Source: DAOSVX01 sp964493665 (GTDB lineage Bacteria > Bacillota_I > Bacilli_A > RF39 > UBA660). From it: DNA of 49,101 nt. Made by a program: the position numbers and the translations under genes. A model generated the notes under the pieces. That model did no database searches, was not told where the DNA came from, and saw only the letters and a list, made by a program, of their open reading frames with translations. Positions 43,122 to 49,101 of this stretch are shown here, one piece after another. The number at the start of each line of letters is the position of its first letter. Position 1 is the first letter of the stretch. The stretch is from assembly GCA_964493665.1 (NCBI GenBank), contig CAZBOZ010000007.1:1-49101 (forward strand), written 5' to 3'.

Positions 43122-43481
43122 ATGGATAAAGTATTAAATATAGCTTATTTAGGTGATGCTGTATACGAATTATATATTCGTGCTTTTTTAGTTAATTTAA
43201 ATATAGCTAATAGTGGGGATTTACAAAAAAAGAGTTTAGATTATGTGAGTGCAAAAAGCCAAAGGAGTCATTTGGAAAATTTAATAAATAAAAATATTCT
43301 TAATGAGGAAGAATTAGATTTAGTAAGAAAAGGTCGTAATGCTAAAGGAACAAAATGTAAGAGTACGGACATAGTAACTTATCGTATTGCGACAGGATTA
43401 GAATATTTATTTGGAGTATTATATATAAGAAAGGATATGGGAAGAATTGAAGAGTTAATTTCTCATATAGTGAGTGAATAA
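43122..43481 (+). CDS. mrnC: Mini-ribonuclease III (MrnC)
   Basis: 119-residue RNase III-like catalytic domain without an RNA-binding domain, which matures 23S rRNA ends in B. subtilis. Signature LNIAYLGDAVYELYIR with catalytic Asp, then KGRNAKGTKCKSTDIVTYR and TGLEYLFGVLYI. ATG at 43122 has GGTGA at a good distance; earlier in-frame residues to 43089 are rejected. Its stop abuts the rlmB ATG, the conserved mrnC-rlmB-sigH order. Confidence 0.93.
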   Translation: MDKVLNIAYLGDAVYELYIRAFLVNLNIANSGDLQKKSLDYVSAKSQRSHLENLINKNILNEEELDLVRKGRNAKGTKCKSTDIVTYRIATGLEYLFGVLYIRKDMGRIEELISHIVSE

Positions 43482-44162
43482 ATGAGAGTTTATGGCAGAA
43501 ATGTTTTTAATGAACTTAAAAGTGAACCTAGTAAAATTAAAAAAATATATTTAAGTAAAAATATTGATAATTTCATATATGATTTTGTTAAAGATAATAA
43601 AATCCATTTTGAAGTAATGGATACTTTTAAATTAGATAAATTAGTAAAAGGAGTCCATCAAGGAATAGTAATGGAAATTAATGATTTTGAATACTCGCCT
43701 TTAGAAGATTTATTAGCGTTTTCTCAGTTACTTATTTTAGATCATTTACAAGATCCACATAATTTTGGCGCTATAATTAGAACTGCAGAAGCCTTAGGTA
43801 TAAAAGGAATTATCATACCTAAGAATCGAAGTGTTAGTATTAATGATACTGTAATGAAGGTTAGTGCTGGTTCAATAAACTATGTTAAGGTATGTATGGT
43901 AAGTAATTTGGTTGATACTATTGACAAACTTAAAGATAATAATTATTTTATATATGGAACTGATATGGTAGGTAAAGATTACTACGATGTTGATTATGCC
44001 AATAAAATAGTTTTAGTTATTGGCAGCGAAGGTGAAGGGATGAGCAACTTAGTAAAAGCTAATTGCGATGAAATTGTAAAAATACCTATGGTGGGTAATA
44101 TCAATAGTCTTAATGCTAGTGTGGCAGCAGCTATAGTTCTTAGCAAAATAGTGAGGAAATAA
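43482..44162 (+). CDS. rlmB: TrmH-family 23S rRNA 2'-O-methyltransferase
   Basis: 226 residues. SPOUT-family knot motifs: LDHLQDPHNFGAIIRTAEAL (motif 1, with the conserved N and R), IGSEGEGMSNL (motif 2) and PMVGNINSLNASVAAAIVL (motif 3). N-terminal substrate-binding RVYGRNVFNEL. Place in mrnC-rlmB-sigH suggests G2251 of 23S rRNA as in YacO/RlmB; exact site is inferred. Its stop overlaps the next ATG as TAATG. Confidence 0.92.
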   Translation: MRVYGRNVFNELKSEPSKIKKIYLSKNIDNFIYDFVKDNKIHFEVMDTFKLDKLVKGVHQGIVMEINDFEYSPLEDLLAFSQLLILDHLQDPHNFGAIIRTAEALGIKGIIIPKNRSVSINDTVMKVSAGSINYVKVCMVSNLVDTIDKLKDNNYFIYGTDMVGKDYYDVDYANKIVLVIGSEGEGMSNLVKANCDEIVKIPMVGNINSLNASVAAAIVLSKIVRK

Positions 44163-44767
44163 TGGAATACAAAGATTATAATGATGAAGAACTAGTTTAT
44201 TTAATAAAAGAAAACTCTTCTGAAGCTAGAGACATTCTATTAAATAAATACAAATATATTATTGATGCTTTAATAAAAAAATACTCTTATGTAATTAGAA
44301 TATTAAATATTGATTTTAAAGATATATACCAAGAAGCATATTTAGGATTTACTGATGCTTTAAATAACTATGATGCTAATAAAGATTCATCTATTAAAAC
44401 ATTTATAAGTTTATGTGTTCAAAGAAAAATTCAAACAGCATTAAGAAATGCTAGTACTTTAAAAAATAAAATATTAAATGAAAGTTTATCTTTAGAACAA
44501 ACTTATCATGATGAGAAAGATCCACTATTATATACAATTGGTGATGATAAAGAAGACCCTTTATTTAAAATAATTGATCAAGAAGGCGCAATAGCTCTAG
44601 ACCAAAAAATTAGAAAAGAGTTATCACCTTTTGAATATGAAGTATATTCATTGCTAATAAATAATCTTAACTATAATGAAATAGCTACCATATTAGAAAA
44701 GGATCCTAAACAAATAGATAATACTATCCAAAGAATTAGAAATAAAGTAAAAAAGATTATAAATTGA
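44162..44767 (+). CDS. sigH: SigH-like sigma-70 family RNA polymerase sigma factor
   Basis: 201 residues. Region 2 includes DFKDIYQEAYLGFTDALNNY (core-binding and -10 contacts) and FISLCVQRKIQTALR. Region 4 contains ELSPFEYEVYSLLINNLNYN and EIATILEKDPKQIDNTIQRI (HTH). Location between rlmB and secE-nusG matches B. subtilis sigH. In Bacilli SigH serves transition-state, competence or sporulation genes; what it controls here is unknown. The rpmG that usually sits next to secE is not here. Confidence 0.85.
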   Translation: MEYKDYNDEELVYLIKENSSEARDILLNKYKYIIDALIKKYSYVIRILNIDFKDIYQEAYLGFTDALNNYDANKDSSIKTFISLCVQRKIQTALRNASTLKNKILNESLSLEQTYHDEKDPLLYTIGDDKEDPLFKIIDQEGAIALDQKIRKELSPFEYEVYSLLINNLNYNEIATILEKDPKQIDNTIQRIRNKVKKIIN

Positions 44768-44789
44768 AAGTGTTTTTAATTAATATTTC

Positions 44790-44817
44790 TTGACTTTTAG
44801 TAAGTTTATGATATATT
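44790..44817 (+). promoter_or_regulatory. Promoter before secE-nusG
   Basis: TTGACT (44790-44795), 16-base spacer, TATATT (44812-44817), about 50 bases before the secE ATG. Confidence 0.55.
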
Positions 44818-44868
44818 AGTTACAGACACGAGAAAGTGTTTTTATTTTGAAATAAAATGAGGTGTTTT

Positions 44869-45078
44869 ATGAAAGAAAAAAAAGTTCCGAAAGAAAAATC
44901 TAAAAATAAGATGGGGTTTTTTAAAGGAATAAAATTGGAAATGGCTAAAGTAAAATGGCCAGATGCAAAAACGATGGTAAAATATACTATTGCTACATTA
45001 GTTTTTGTTATATTTTTGGGAGCTTTCTTTTATTTCCTTAATTTCTTGTTTGCACTTTTGAAGGGGATGTTTAATTAA
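44869..45078 (+). CDS. secE: Preprotein translocase subunit SecE
   Basis: 69 residues with basic N-terminus, LEMAKVKWPDAKTMVKYT (the conserved amphipathic segment before the membrane helix) and a single C-terminal membrane helix (about 42-64). It stabilises SecY. GAGGTG lies 5 bases upstream of ATG at 44869; the ATG at 44857 overlaps that site. Stop overlaps the nusG start (TAATG). Confidence 0.92.
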   Translation: MKEKKVPKEKSKNKMGFFKGIKLEMAKVKWPDAKTMVKYTIATLVFVIFLGAFFYFLNFLFALLKGMFN

Positions 45079-45617
45079 TGGAAAATGAAAAATTATGGTA
45101 TGTAGTTAATACCTACAGTGGCCACGAAAGCAAAGTTAAAGAAAAATTAGAAATGCGTACTGAATCAATGGGGATGCAGGATCATATTTTTAGAATTATT
45201 GTTCCGGAAACTAAAGAAGTAGAAGTAAAAGATGGAGTTAAAAAAGAAAAAATTAAAAAGATGTTTCCTGGATATATACTTGTTGAAATGATTATGAGCG
45301 ACGAAGCTTGGTATATAGTTCGTAATACTCCTGGTGTTACAGGGTTTATTGGTTCAAGTGGTAAAGGAGCTAAACCAACTCCTTTGTTACCCCAAGAAAT
45401 AGATAGGATACTATCATCAATAGGCATGAGCAGAATAGACATTGAAACTGAATTAGCAGTTGGTGATAAAGTAAATGTTATAGATGGACCATTTAAAGGA
45501 ATGACTGGTAGAGTAGACAACATTGATTTAGAAACCAACCATTTAAATGTCTTAATAGATTTATTTGGTCAAGAAACACCTGTTGAAGTAGAAATGTTTC
45601 AAGTTAGTAAGCTTTAA
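45078..45617 (+). CDS. nusG: Transcription elongation/antitermination factor NusG
   Basis: 179 residues. N-terminal NGN domain (LWYVVNTYSGHESKVKEKL, MFPGYILVEM, RNTPGVTGFIG) binds RNA polymerase; C-terminal KOW domain (VGDKVNVIDGPFKGMTGRVD) binds S10/NusE or Rho. Follows secE and is followed by the terminator and rplK leader. Confidence 0.97.
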   Translation: MENEKLWYVVNTYSGHESKVKEKLEMRTESMGMQDHIFRIIVPETKEVEVKDGVKKEKIKKMFPGYILVEMIMSDEAWYIVRNTPGVTGFIGSSGKGAKPTPLLPQEIDRILSSIGMSRIDIETELAVGDKVNVIDGPFKGMTGRVDNIDLETNHLNVLIDLFGQETPVEVEMFQVSKL

Positions 45618-45637
45618 TTACTAACTTTTTCTTTTTT
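45601..45637 (+). terminator. Intrinsic terminator after nusG
   Basis: AGTTAGTAA, loop with the stop codon, TTACTAACT, TTTTC then T-run. Confidence 0.78.
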
Positions 45638-45724
45638 GTATATAAACACTTAAAATACTTGCATAGAAGCTTTATCTGTGTTAATATTCTAACTGCGGTT
45701 ATATATTTAATTAATATATAATGA

Positions 45725-45768
45725 AAAGTGGGAGGGAAAAAGCGGATTTGCCCAATACCACATAGCGA
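45725..45768 (+). promoter_or_regulatory. L1-type autoregulatory leader before rplK-rplA
   Basis: GTGGGAGGG...GCCC...CCAC: an outer GTGG/CCAC and inner GGG/CCC stem with a GGGAGG asymmetric bulge resembles the ribosomal L1-binding site of the rRNA and of L11-operon leaders in Firmicutes. L1 made by this operon would shut its own translation. Structure read by eye. Confidence 0.6.
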
Positions 45769-45794
45769 AAAAAATTTTATAGGAGGTGTTTTTC

Positions 45795-46424
45795 GTGGCA
45801 AAAGAAGTCGTAAAAGTAACAAAGATTGAAATTCTCGCAGGGAAAGCTACACCTGCTCCACCAGTTGGAACAGCGTTAGGACCAATGGGAATTAATTTAC
45901 AAGAATTTTGTAGTGCTTTCAATGAAGCAACAAAGGATAAAGCTGGAGACATAGTACCTGCTGAAATAACAGTGTATGATGACAGAACATTTAGTTTTGT
46001 TTTAAAAACTCCACCAACTCCATTCTTAATTAAGAAGTTTGCAAAAATTGAAAAGGGTAGTGCTAAAGGAGCTAATCATATAGTAGCAACTTTAACTAAA
46101 GACGATTTAAGAAAAATTGCAGAAATAAAATTCCCAGATTTAAATTCTTATGAAGTCGAAAAAGCAATGAATACTATTGCTGGTACTGCTCGTAATATGG
46201 GAGTAGCTATAAAAGGTTTAAATGATGCTGAACTTCAAGCTCAAGAATTAGAAGCTGCTAAAGAAGAAGCAGAAATGGCAAAACGTGAAGCAGAATTAGC
46301 TGAAATGGAACAAGAAGCTAAAGAAATGGCAGAAGCTGCTAAAGAAGTTGAGGTTATAAGCGAAGCAGAAACCGAAGAAGAAAAAACAGAAGAAACAAAT
46401 AGTGAAGAACAAAGTGAAAATTAA
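45795..46424 (+). CDS. rplK: 50S ribosomal protein L11 with acidic C-terminal extension
   Basis: 209 residues. The first 141 are a normal L11 (ILAGKATPAPPVGTALGPMG, KTPPTPFLIKKFAKIEKGSA, NTIAGTARNMGVAIKG) of the stalk-base domain that binds GTPases and release factors. Residues 142-209 are an extra tail: a coiled helix (AAKEEAEMAKREAELAEMEQ) then an acidic Glu/Thr/Ser-rich end (TEEEKTEETNSEEQSEN). L11 is about 141 residues in most bacteria. GTG start with AGGAGGTG upstream. Read with rplA. Confidence 0.96.
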   Translation: MAKEVVKVTKIEILAGKATPAPPVGTALGPMGINLQEFCSAFNEATKDKAGDIVPAEITVYDDRTFSFVLKTPPTPFLIKKFAKIEKGSAKGANHIVATLTKDDLRKIAEIKFPDLNSYEVEKAMNTIAGTARNMGVAIKGLNDAELQAQELEAAKEEAEMAKREAELAEMEQEAKEMAEAAKEVEVISEAETEEEKTEETNSEEQSEN

Positions 46425-46456
46425 TCCGCTAATAAACCACGATTAGGAGGGAAAAT

Positions 46457-47155
46457 ATGAAAAGACTAGGGAAAAAATATGTGGAAGCTTCTAAAAAAAT
46501 AGATAAAGTTAAATTCTATTCTAAAGAAGAAGCGATAAAATTAGTTAAAGAAACAAATATAACTAAGTTTGATAGTTCAATTGATTTAGCAATCCGTTTA
46601 AATGTTGATGCTAGTAAAAATGATCAACAATTAAGAGGATCTATAGTATTACCATTTGGAACCGGAAAAGTTCAAAAGATTTTAGTTTTAGCCGATGGAG
46701 AAGATGCTAAAAAAGCAAAAGAAGCTGGAGCTGATTTTGTTGGTGCTGAAGACATGATTGAAAAGATTGAAAAAGAAAACTGGTTTGGGTTTGATATAAT
46801 TGTAGCTACACCAAAGTTAATGCCTAAATTAGGTAAGCTTGGTAAAGTTTTGGGGCCTAGAGGGTTAATGCCAAATCCTAAAACTAATACTGTAACTACT
46901 AATCCAGAAAAAGTTGTTGGGGACATTAAAAAAGGAATGATTGAATATAAAACTGATTCTTATGGAAATGTTCATTCTATAATTGGTAAGATTTCATTTA
47001 AAGATAATGATTTATTAGAAAACTTAACTTATTTTGTAAAAATTATAAGTAATTTAAGGCCAACGTCTATCAAAGGAGATTTCTTAAAAAGTATTTCAAT
47101 TTCAAGTACAATGGGTCCTGGGATTAAAATAGATAAAAATTCCTTTGACATTTAA
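46457..47155 (+). CDS. rplA: 50S ribosomal protein L1
   Basis: 232 residues, full length. KRLGKKYVEASKKIDKVKFY begins the protein; the signature FDIIVATPKLMPKLGKLGKV then LGPRGLMPNPKTNTVT is complete. L1 forms the stalk at the E site and also binds its own mRNA, here probably the leader at 45725. GGAGG before ATG, 32 bases after rplK. Confidence 0.97.
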   Translation: MKRLGKKYVEASKKIDKVKFYSKEEAIKLVKETNITKFDSSIDLAIRLNVDASKNDQQLRGSIVLPFGTGKVQKILVLADGEDAKKAKEAGADFVGAEDMIEKIEKENWFGFDIIVATPKLMPKLGKLGKVLGPRGLMPNPKTNTVTTNPEKVVGDIKKGMIEYKTDSYGNVHSIIGKISFKDNDLLENLTYFVKIISNLRPTSIKGDFLKSISISSTMGPGIKIDKNSFDI

Positions 47156-47167
47156 AAAATAATAAAA

Positions 47168-47288
47168 TATAATATTAACGAAACAGATGTACCAAAGATA
47201 GTAGGGGATTTCAAAATCTTAATAATCCTGCCGAGGGAAAAGTAATAATATTTTTATGCTTTCCCTATGGGAAAGTTTTTTAATAAAA
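47168..47288 (+). promoter_or_regulatory. L10-type leader and attenuator before rplJ-rplL
   Basis: TATAAT at 47168-47173, then GATGTACCAAAGATAGTAGGG...CCTGCCGAGGG, the L10-leader pattern bound by L10(L12)4. Then CTTTCCC, TAT, GGGAAAG, T-run (47259-47281), a terminator hairpin; the earlier GGGAAAAG (47235-47242) can pair with its left arm as an antiterminator. Free L10 would favour termination. Established for B. subtilis; here inferred from sequence. Confidence 0.72.
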
Positions 47289-47301
47289 AAGGAGGAGTAA
47301 T

Positions 47302-47793
47302 ATGGCAAGTGAAAAAAATGTTAATTTAAAGAAAGAAACTGTTAAAGAAATAACCGATAGAATTAAAAACAGCGAAGCAGTTATCCTATTTAGTTATCAA
47401 GGGTTATCAGTGTCTGATTTAAGTAAACTAAGAAGAAGCCTTAGAGAAGTTGATGGTGAAGTTAAAATTTATAAAAACACTTTAACCAAAAGAGCTCTTG
47501 ACGAATTAAAGGTAGATTTAACTGATTTCATGGAAGGACCAAACGCATTATTATTTGGCAAAAGCTTACTAGAACCTGTTAAAGTTATTGCAGATTTTGC
47601 TAAAAACCATGATAAATTACAAATAAGAGTTGGTATTTTAAGTGGTGAAGTAGCTGATATTAATACCATAAGAGAATATGCAAACATTCCATCAAGAGAA
47701 GGATTACTTACAATGTTTGCTGGTGGCTTATTACAATATTTGCGCGAATTCGCAATTGGCGTTGATATGATAAGTAAGCAAAAAGAAGAATAA
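47302..47793 (+). CDS. rplJ: 50S ribosomal protein L10
   Basis: 163 residues. N-terminal rRNA-binding domain (KEITDRIKNSEAVILFSYQG, LSKLRRSLREVDGEVKIYKN, TLTKRAL) and the C-terminal helix (SREGLLTMFAGGLLQYLREF) that holds L7/L12 dimers. AAGGAGGAG before ATG. Controlled by the leader above. It precedes rplL by 25 bases. Confidence 0.96.
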   Translation: MASEKNVNLKKETVKEITDRIKNSEAVILFSYQGLSVSDLSKLRRSLREVDGEVKIYKNTLTKRALDELKVDLTDFMEGPNALLFGKSLLEPVKVIADFAKNHDKLQIRVGILSGEVADINTIREYANIPSREGLLTMFAGGLLQYLREFAIGVDMISKQKEE

Positions 47794-47818
47794 GAAAGTA
47801 AAGAAAGGAAGATATAAA

Positions 47819-48184
47819 ATGGCAAAAATAACAAAAGAAGATATGATCTCAGCATTAAAAGAAATGACTATGCTTGAACTAAAAGGTTTAGTTGATGCAA
47901 TGAAAGAAGAGTTTGGAGTAGATCCTTCAGCTGTAGCAGTCGCTGCTGCACCTGCTGAAGTTGCTGCAGAAGAAAGCTCATCTAAAACAGTTGTTTTAAA
48001 GGAAGCTGGAGCTGCTAAAATTGCAGTTATCAAAGTTATTCGTGAAATTACTGGCTTAGGACTAGTTGAAGCTAAAGGTGTTGCTGACAACGGCGGAAAT
48101 GTTAAAGAAAACGTTTCAGTTGACGAAGCAAATGCAATTAAAGCTAAATTAGAAGAAGCTGGCGCAACAGTAGAATTAGTTTAA
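47819..48184 (+). CDS. rplL: 50S ribosomal protein L7/L12
   Basis: 121 residues. N-terminal dimerisation domain (TKEDMISALKEMTMLELKGL), Ala-rich hinge, C-terminal domain VVLKEAGAAKIAVIKVIREI then TGLGLVEAKGVAD, which recruits translational GTPases. AAAGGAAG before ATG. It closes the ribosomal stalk operon and is followed by a terminator. Confidence 0.97.
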   Translation: MAKITKEDMISALKEMTMLELKGLVDAMKEEFGVDPSAVAVAAAPAEVAAEESSSKTVVLKEAGAAKIAVIKVIREITGLGLVEAKGVADNGGNVKENVSVDEANAIKAKLEEAGATVELV

Positions 48185-48186
48185 TA

Positions 48187-48213
48187 AAAACAGAGCCTTA
48201 TGGTTCTTTTTTT
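48187..48213 (+). terminator. Intrinsic terminator after rplL
   Basis: AGAGCC, TTAT, GGTTCT, then seven T. One G-U pair in a six-base stem. Confidence 0.72.
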
Positions 48214-48292
48214 ATGCCTTGTAAACACTTGGCTTCAAATTTGTTATTTTTCACTAAATAAGATATAATAAATTTAGGAAGAAATGGTATAA

Positions 48293-48817
48293 ATGAAAGA
48301 GATAAAGGTAGGAGATAAATTATCTATACATTGTTATAAGCATAATGGTAAGATTCATCGAACATGGGATGATGCTGTTGTTTTGGAAATAAAAGATAAT
48401 ATATTAGTATGTGGTAATCATCGTACATGGATAACTGAAGCTGATGGTAGAGCTCATAAGACTAAAGAACCAGCAATAATATTTTTCTATAAAGATAAAT
48501 GGTTCAATGTTTTTGCTCAACTTAAAAAGAATGGACTATTTTATAAATGTAATATAGCATCACCGTTTTTGTTAGATAGTAAAATAATAAAATTTATTGA
48601 TTATGATCTAGATTTGAAAGTTTTTCCTGATGGTGGTTTTAGAGTATTAGATAGAAACGAATATAAATACCATAAAAAAATCATGGAATATAAGGATGAT
48701 CTAGATTTAGTTGTTAAAAATGGTTTGGAAGAATTAATAGATATTAAAAAAGCCAACTCATTTCCTTTTGATAAAGAAATAATTGACAAATATCATAAAA
48801 TTTATGAGAGTTTATAA
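48293..48817 (+). CDS. ntdP: DUF402 nucleoside tri-/diphosphate phosphatase (YgaC-like)
   Basis: 174 residues. Family features IHCYKHNGKIHRTWDDAVVL, ITEADGRAHKTKEPAIIFFY, FYKCNIASPFLLDSKIIKFI then DYDLDLKVFPDGGFRVLDRNEY. DUF402 proteins such as S. aureus Sa1684 and B. subtilis YgaC hydrolyse nucleoside tri- and diphosphates with divalent metal, and this is the likely role. TATAAT near 48264 gives a promoter; Shine-Dalgarno is weak (AGGAAGAAATGG). Stop at 48815-48817. Confidence 0.85.
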   Translation: MKEIKVGDKLSIHCYKHNGKIHRTWDDAVVLEIKDNILVCGNHRTWITEADGRAHKTKEPAIIFFYKDKWFNVFAQLKKNGLFYKCNIASPFLLDSKIIKFIDYDLDLKVFPDGGFRVLDRNEYKYHKKIMEYKDDLDLVVKNGLEELIDIKKANSFPFDKEIIDKYHKIYESL

Positions 48818-48821
48818 AATG

Positions 48822-48852
48822 AAAAGCGAGCCTTATTTAATGGCTTTTTTCA
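48822..48852 (+). terminator. Weak terminator before the rRNA operon
   Basis: AGCC (48829-48832), loop, GGCT (48842-48845), T-run. Short stem. Confidence 0.45.
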
Positions 48853-48911
48853 TTTATAGAGCTTTTTTTGTTAAAAAATGTCAAAAAACAGAGGATTTTA
48901 GCGAAAAAGTG

Positions 48912-48941
48912 TTGACAATGCCCCTTGGAATCTGGTATATT
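48912..48941 (+). promoter_or_regulatory. rRNA operon promoter
   Basis: TTGACA (consensus -35), 18-base spacer, TATATT, about 115 bases before the 16S start. Position and strength fit an rrn P promoter. A fis-like or UP site is not clear, though the stretch before the -35 is A-rich. Confidence 0.78.
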
Positions 48942-48947
48942 ACACAT

Positions 48948-49052
48948 GCACCCAGAAATAGGGTGCGAAATGATCTTTGAAAACTAAGTAAAATGTCAAT
49001 TTTTGAGTAGCTTAGTGATTAAACTTAAATATAAGATTTGTTATAAATCTTT
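48948..49052 (+). promoter_or_regulatory. rRNA leader: hairpin, boxA-like site and processing stem
   Basis: GCACCC, AGAAATA, GGGTGC hairpin (48948-48966); TGATCTTTGAAAACT (48971-48985), the antitermination boxA-like sequence of Firmicute rrn leaders; and AAGATTT, GTTAT, AAATCTT just before 16S, a likely processing hairpin. Confidence 0.7.

Positions 49053-49101
<49 letters not shown>

Noticed and set aside
48783..48980. 65-codon open frame running into the rRNA leader
   Set aside because: Overlaps the end of the DUF402 gene, the terminator and the rRNA promoter; no ribosome-binding site.

Overview
The window is AT-rich bacterial chromosome from a low-GC member of the Bacilli/Mollicutes side of the Firmicutes, probably an uncultured or gut-type Erysipelotrichales/RF39-like lineage. 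Four things point there: B. subtilis-like gene order in several blocks, CIRCE/HrcA-style control, ribosomal-protein leaders of the Firmicute type, and a 16S rRNA start reading GATGAACGCTGGCGGCATGCCT at the right edge. UGA is a stop here, not tryptophan: prfB (RF2) is present and carries its in-frame UGA frameshift site. A two-iron superoxide reductase fits an anaerobe. The lineage call is inference; the gene order is seen directly.

Layout. 1-500: end of rpiB and a DUF1146 gene. 512-1207 (minus): an agrB-agrD peptide-signal pair whose 36-residue AgrD is very short. 1343-3946: accessory island with a HEPN-like protein and a type II restriction-modification pair, ending at a 3' gene remnant. 4183-10277: hpf, secA and prfB, with an AIPR-family defence gene inserted between secA and prfB. 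10270-14936: YitT transporter, CIRCE-controlled hsp20 (minus), tilS and ftsH. 15011-20613: the conserved parA-parB-DUF951-ychF-rpsF-ssb-rpsR block with an AbgT-type transporter inserted. 20724-21656: an Abi_2 HEPN gene. 21659-24853: htrA, an RlmD-type methyltransferase and two exported or membrane proteins. 24920-28577: O-antigen-ligase-like protein, tRNA-Trp, Nudix, a WDGH-like tandem protein, a conserved hypothetical and desulfoferrodoxin. 28603-31191 (minus): DUF4153 protein and murF. 31267-33750: small proteins, tRNA-Gly(CCC) on the minus strand and two lipoproteins. 33899-38048: lysS, a YfcC-like transporter and an orphan ParB-like protein. 38117-43074: uvrA, yvlD, lgt and trxB. 43122-48184: mrnC, rlmB, sigH-like, secE, nusG, rplK, rplA, rplJ, rplL. 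48293-48817: DUF402 phosphatase. 48912-49101: rRNA promoter, leader and 16S 5' end.

How it works together. Most genes are informational core: translation, secretion, protein quality control, chromosome segregation, envelope. They are arranged as short operons separated by compact terminator/promoter junctions, several with a TGCTATAAT-type extended -10. Single defence genes (R-M, AIPR, Abi_2, possibly the HEPN-like gene) are dropped between core operons rather than gathered in one island. The most unusual items are the cysteine-less AgrD, the acidic coiled extension on ribosomal protein L11, the duplicated WDGH-like protein, the orphan ParB-like protein and the AIPR gene that splits secA from prfB. 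No gene-free stretch exceeds about 300 bases. I saw no CRISPR array, insertion sequence or parS site.
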